This document shows, in pieces, positions 5,213 to 6,365 of a stretch of DNA of 6,365 nucleotides. A program made the translations under genes and the position numbers. This stretch comes from Lachnospiraceae bacterium (GTDB lineage Bacteria > Bacillota_A > Clostridia > Lachnospirales > Lachnospiraceae): NCBI GenBank assembly GCA_017464045.1, contig JAFUEG010000327.1, forward strand, positions 1-6,365, given 5' to 3'. Position 1 is the stretch's first letter, and each line of letters begins with the position of its first letter. A model generated the notes under the pieces. That model was not told the origin of the DNA, made no database searches, and worked only from the letters and a program-made list of their open reading frames with translations.

Positions 5213-6043
5213 ATGAATTACAACTTAATAAGGGAGAAGGAACACGAGGAGGATTTGAAGCGGATTAGTATTCTTCGGTACATTGATGATGACTTTATGT
5301 CCGTATGTTTTGATGGATTTATAGAGGGTGCAGAACTTGTACTGAATACTATACTTGATAGGTCTGATTTGTCCGTTATCAGTGTCAAGACTCAGGTACA
5401 TATTTCAAGCTTCGATAATCGGAGTATATGGCTTGATGTTCTTGCAGTTGATAGAGATAATAAGATATACAATATCGAGATTCAGCGTTCGGATAGCGGA
5501 GCTTCATTTAAGAGGGCGAGATATCATTCAAGTGCTTTAGATTCAAAGTACCTTATGAAAGGGAAGAATTTTTCCGAGTTGCCGGAGACATATGTTATTT
5601 TTATTACGGAAAATGATGTAATTGGTGAAGATAAGCCGATATACTTTGTAGAAAGGATTATCCTAGATTCTGATAAATCATTTGATGATGGGGAGCATAT
5701 AATATATGTAAATGCAGCACAAAAAGATGATACAACCGAACTTGGACGGCTTATGCATGATTTTTTCTGTATGAATCCTAATGATATGTTTAATGAGGTT
5801 TTAGCGGAAAAAGCAAGGTATTATAAGGAAGATGAGGAAGGAGTGAAGACGATGTGTAAGGTGTTGGAAGATATGAGAAATGAAGTAAGAGAAAAAGCTA
5901 TGGCAAAGGGGCGAGAAGAAGGAAGAGAAGAAGGTCTAATCCTTGCATATCTTCAAAATGAAATTTCTCAATCAGCAGTTATGAGAATACTTAATATTAC
6001 AAATGATGAATTTGATGATTTGGTTGCCTGTTATAATCAATAA
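5213..6043 (+). CDS. Rpn-type PD-(D/E)XK nuclease / transposase-family protein (276 aa)
   Basis: A member of the PD-(D/E)XK nuclease-transposase family related to E. coli Rpn (recombination-promoting nuclease) proteins, which cleave DNA and in some cases act in anti-phage defence. The nuclease core occupies about residues 20-150: acidic helix FDGFIEGAELVLN (33-45), catalytic D75 in WLDVLAVD, then E89-x-Q91 in IEIQ, the family form of the ExK motif. Residues 214-276 form a charged helix, the hinge KGREEGREEGL and a helical end (SAVMRILNITNDEFDDL) typical of the family's C-terminal region. The motif residues are intact. ATG 5213 follows AAAGG at 5196-5200, a loose 12-nt spacing; an earlier TTG at 5138 lies before the candidate promoter. 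Near-identical hairpins flank the gene, and an in-frame internal start is possible at 5852. Confidence 0.88.
   Translation: MNYNLIREKEHEEDLKRISILRYIDDDFMSVCFDGFIEGAELVLNTILDRSDLSVISVKTQVHISSFDNRSIWLDVLAVDRDNKIYNIEIQRSDSGASFKRARYHSSALDSKYLMKGKNFSELPETYVIFITENDVIGEDKPIYFVERIILDSDKSFDDGEHIIYVNAAQKDDTTELGRLMHDFFCMNPNDMFNEVLAEKARYYKEDEEGVKTMCKVLEDMRNEVREKAMAKGREEGREEGLILAYLQNEISQSAVMRILNITNDEFDDLVACYNQ
5852..6043 (+). CDS. Possible internally translated 63-aa C-terminal product of the nuclease gene
   Basis: Within the nuclease gene, AAGGAG (5838-5843) lies 8 nt before an in-frame ATG at 5852 (residue 214), a better ribosome site than that of the full gene. The product would contain only the helical C-terminal region (MCKVLEDMRNEVREKAMAKG onward), without the nuclease core. 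E. coli Rpn genes are reported to encode such short C-terminal forms, which neutralise the long toxic protein. The caveat is that the Glu-Glu-Gly codons here naturally resemble a Shine-Dalgarno site, so its use is inferred. Confidence 0.4.
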   Translation: MCKVLEDMRNEVREKAMAKGREEGREEGLILAYLQNEISQSAVMRILNITNDEFDDLVACYNQ

Positions 6044-6064
6044 AAACAATTATAATAATATGGT

Positions 6065-6116
6065 AAAAAAGCTGCGATTTTATGTCTTACATGAAACATA
6101 AAATTGCAGCTTTTTT
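6065..6116. terminator. Bidirectional terminator, right copy of the hairpin pair
   Basis: A 21-bp stem with a single G-U pair (6065-6085 with 6096-6116) has a 10-base loop. The stem ends in TTTTTT on both strands, so it can end the nuclease transcript on the plus strand and argG on the minus strand. The GC-containing part matches the hairpin at 5069-5105 at 33 of 34 arm positions. Confidence 0.88.
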
Positions 6117-6142
6117 ATATAAAACTATATGATTAAAATATC

Positions 6143-6365
6143 TTACTTATCTCCATCTCTCTTCTGGTCAAGCATTGCACGAACCTGCATTGAAAGACCA
6201 AATAAGTGGATGAAGCCTTCAGCGTCCTTGTGGTCGTATAACTCACCGGTTGTAAAGGATGCAAGCTCCTCTGAATAAAGTGAGTATGGTGAAGTAGTAC
6301 CTGCCTTTATGATGTTGCCCTTGTAGAGCTTGAACTTAACCTCACCGGTTACACGCTCCTGAGTG
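6143..6365 (-). CDS. argG: Argininosuccinate synthase, C-terminal 73 residues (partial)
   Basis: This is the C-terminal end of argininosuccinate synthase, the cytosolic enzyme that joins citrulline and aspartate using ATP in arginine biosynthesis; the rest lies beyond base 6365. The recognisable family end reads [18 protein letters not shown], then [13 protein letters not shown], then [20 protein letters not shown], matching the conserved C-terminal oligomerisation region of ArgG. The catalytic and ATP-binding parts are outside the window. The frame is intact to TAA at 6145-6143, with a short charged tail (DQKRDGDK). The hairpin at 6065-6116 acts as its terminator. It converges with the nuclease gene, and its higher GC content than the neighbours fits a conserved housekeeping gene at the edge of an accessory stretch. 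Confidence 0.95.
   Translation of the reverse strand, partial: TQERVTGEVKFKLYKGNIIKAGTTSPYSLYSEELASFTTGELYDHKDAEGFIHLFGLSMQVRAMLDQKRDGDK

Noticed and set aside
5064..6122. TATATAA on both sides of the hairpin-flanked unit as a target-site duplication
   Set aside because: The word is short and low-complexity in very AT-rich flanks, so it is not evidence of transposition by itself.

Overview
The window looks like a low-GC Firmicutes chromosome, most likely a gut or rumen Lachnospiraceae (Butyrivibrio/Roseburia/Lachnospira type). This rests on strong AT bias, GGAGG-type Shine-Dalgarno sites, a small Cys/Gly-rich 'chorion class high-cysteine' protein of the kind annotated in that family, Asn-rich small proteins and a PD-(D/E)XK transposase-family nuclease. 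The assignment is inferred from gene character, not from a marker gene.

The left part (1-2588) reads leftward. A Cys-rich 75-aa protein (2588..2361) has its own promoter and a hairpin terminator. Next come two closely spaced genes for Asn/Met/Ser-rich proteins that I do not recognise (2258..1548 and 1531..1133). Last is the N-terminal 306 residues of a divergent ClpX-type unfoldase (920..<1). An extended -10 promoter just beyond the 1133 stop would give the clpX-like mRNA a leader of about 160 nt. That leader contains a 20-base direct repeat and a complementary central segment able to form alternative hairpins.

The middle part (2651-4495) reads rightward and is a hipBA-type toxin-antitoxin operon. 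An AT-rich tract with 10-bp periodic A-tracts precedes a perfect TTGACA-N17-TATAAT promoter. A 16-bp near-palindrome, the likely HipB operator, covers the -10. HipB (107 aa) and the HipA Ser/Thr kinase (420 aa) are coupled through a TAATG overlap. A convergent HTH regulator gene (4929..4492) meets hipA end to end: both stop codons lie in the loop of one perfect 13-bp hairpin whose arms are the coding ends of both genes.

The right part (5069-6116) holds an Rpn/PD-(D/E)XK nuclease gene bracketed by two near-identical long hairpins. An in-frame internal ATG with an excellent Shine-Dalgarno site could yield a 63-aa C-terminal product, echoing the intragenic antitoxins reported for E. coli Rpn proteins. 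The window ends in the 3' end of argG (6365>..6143, leftward), which shares the right-hand hairpin as a bidirectional terminator.

Overall, an accessory stretch of about 3.4 kb (hipBA, HTH regulator, Rpn-like nuclease) appears to sit between a housekeeping arginine gene and a lineage-specific small-protein/ClpX-like cluster.
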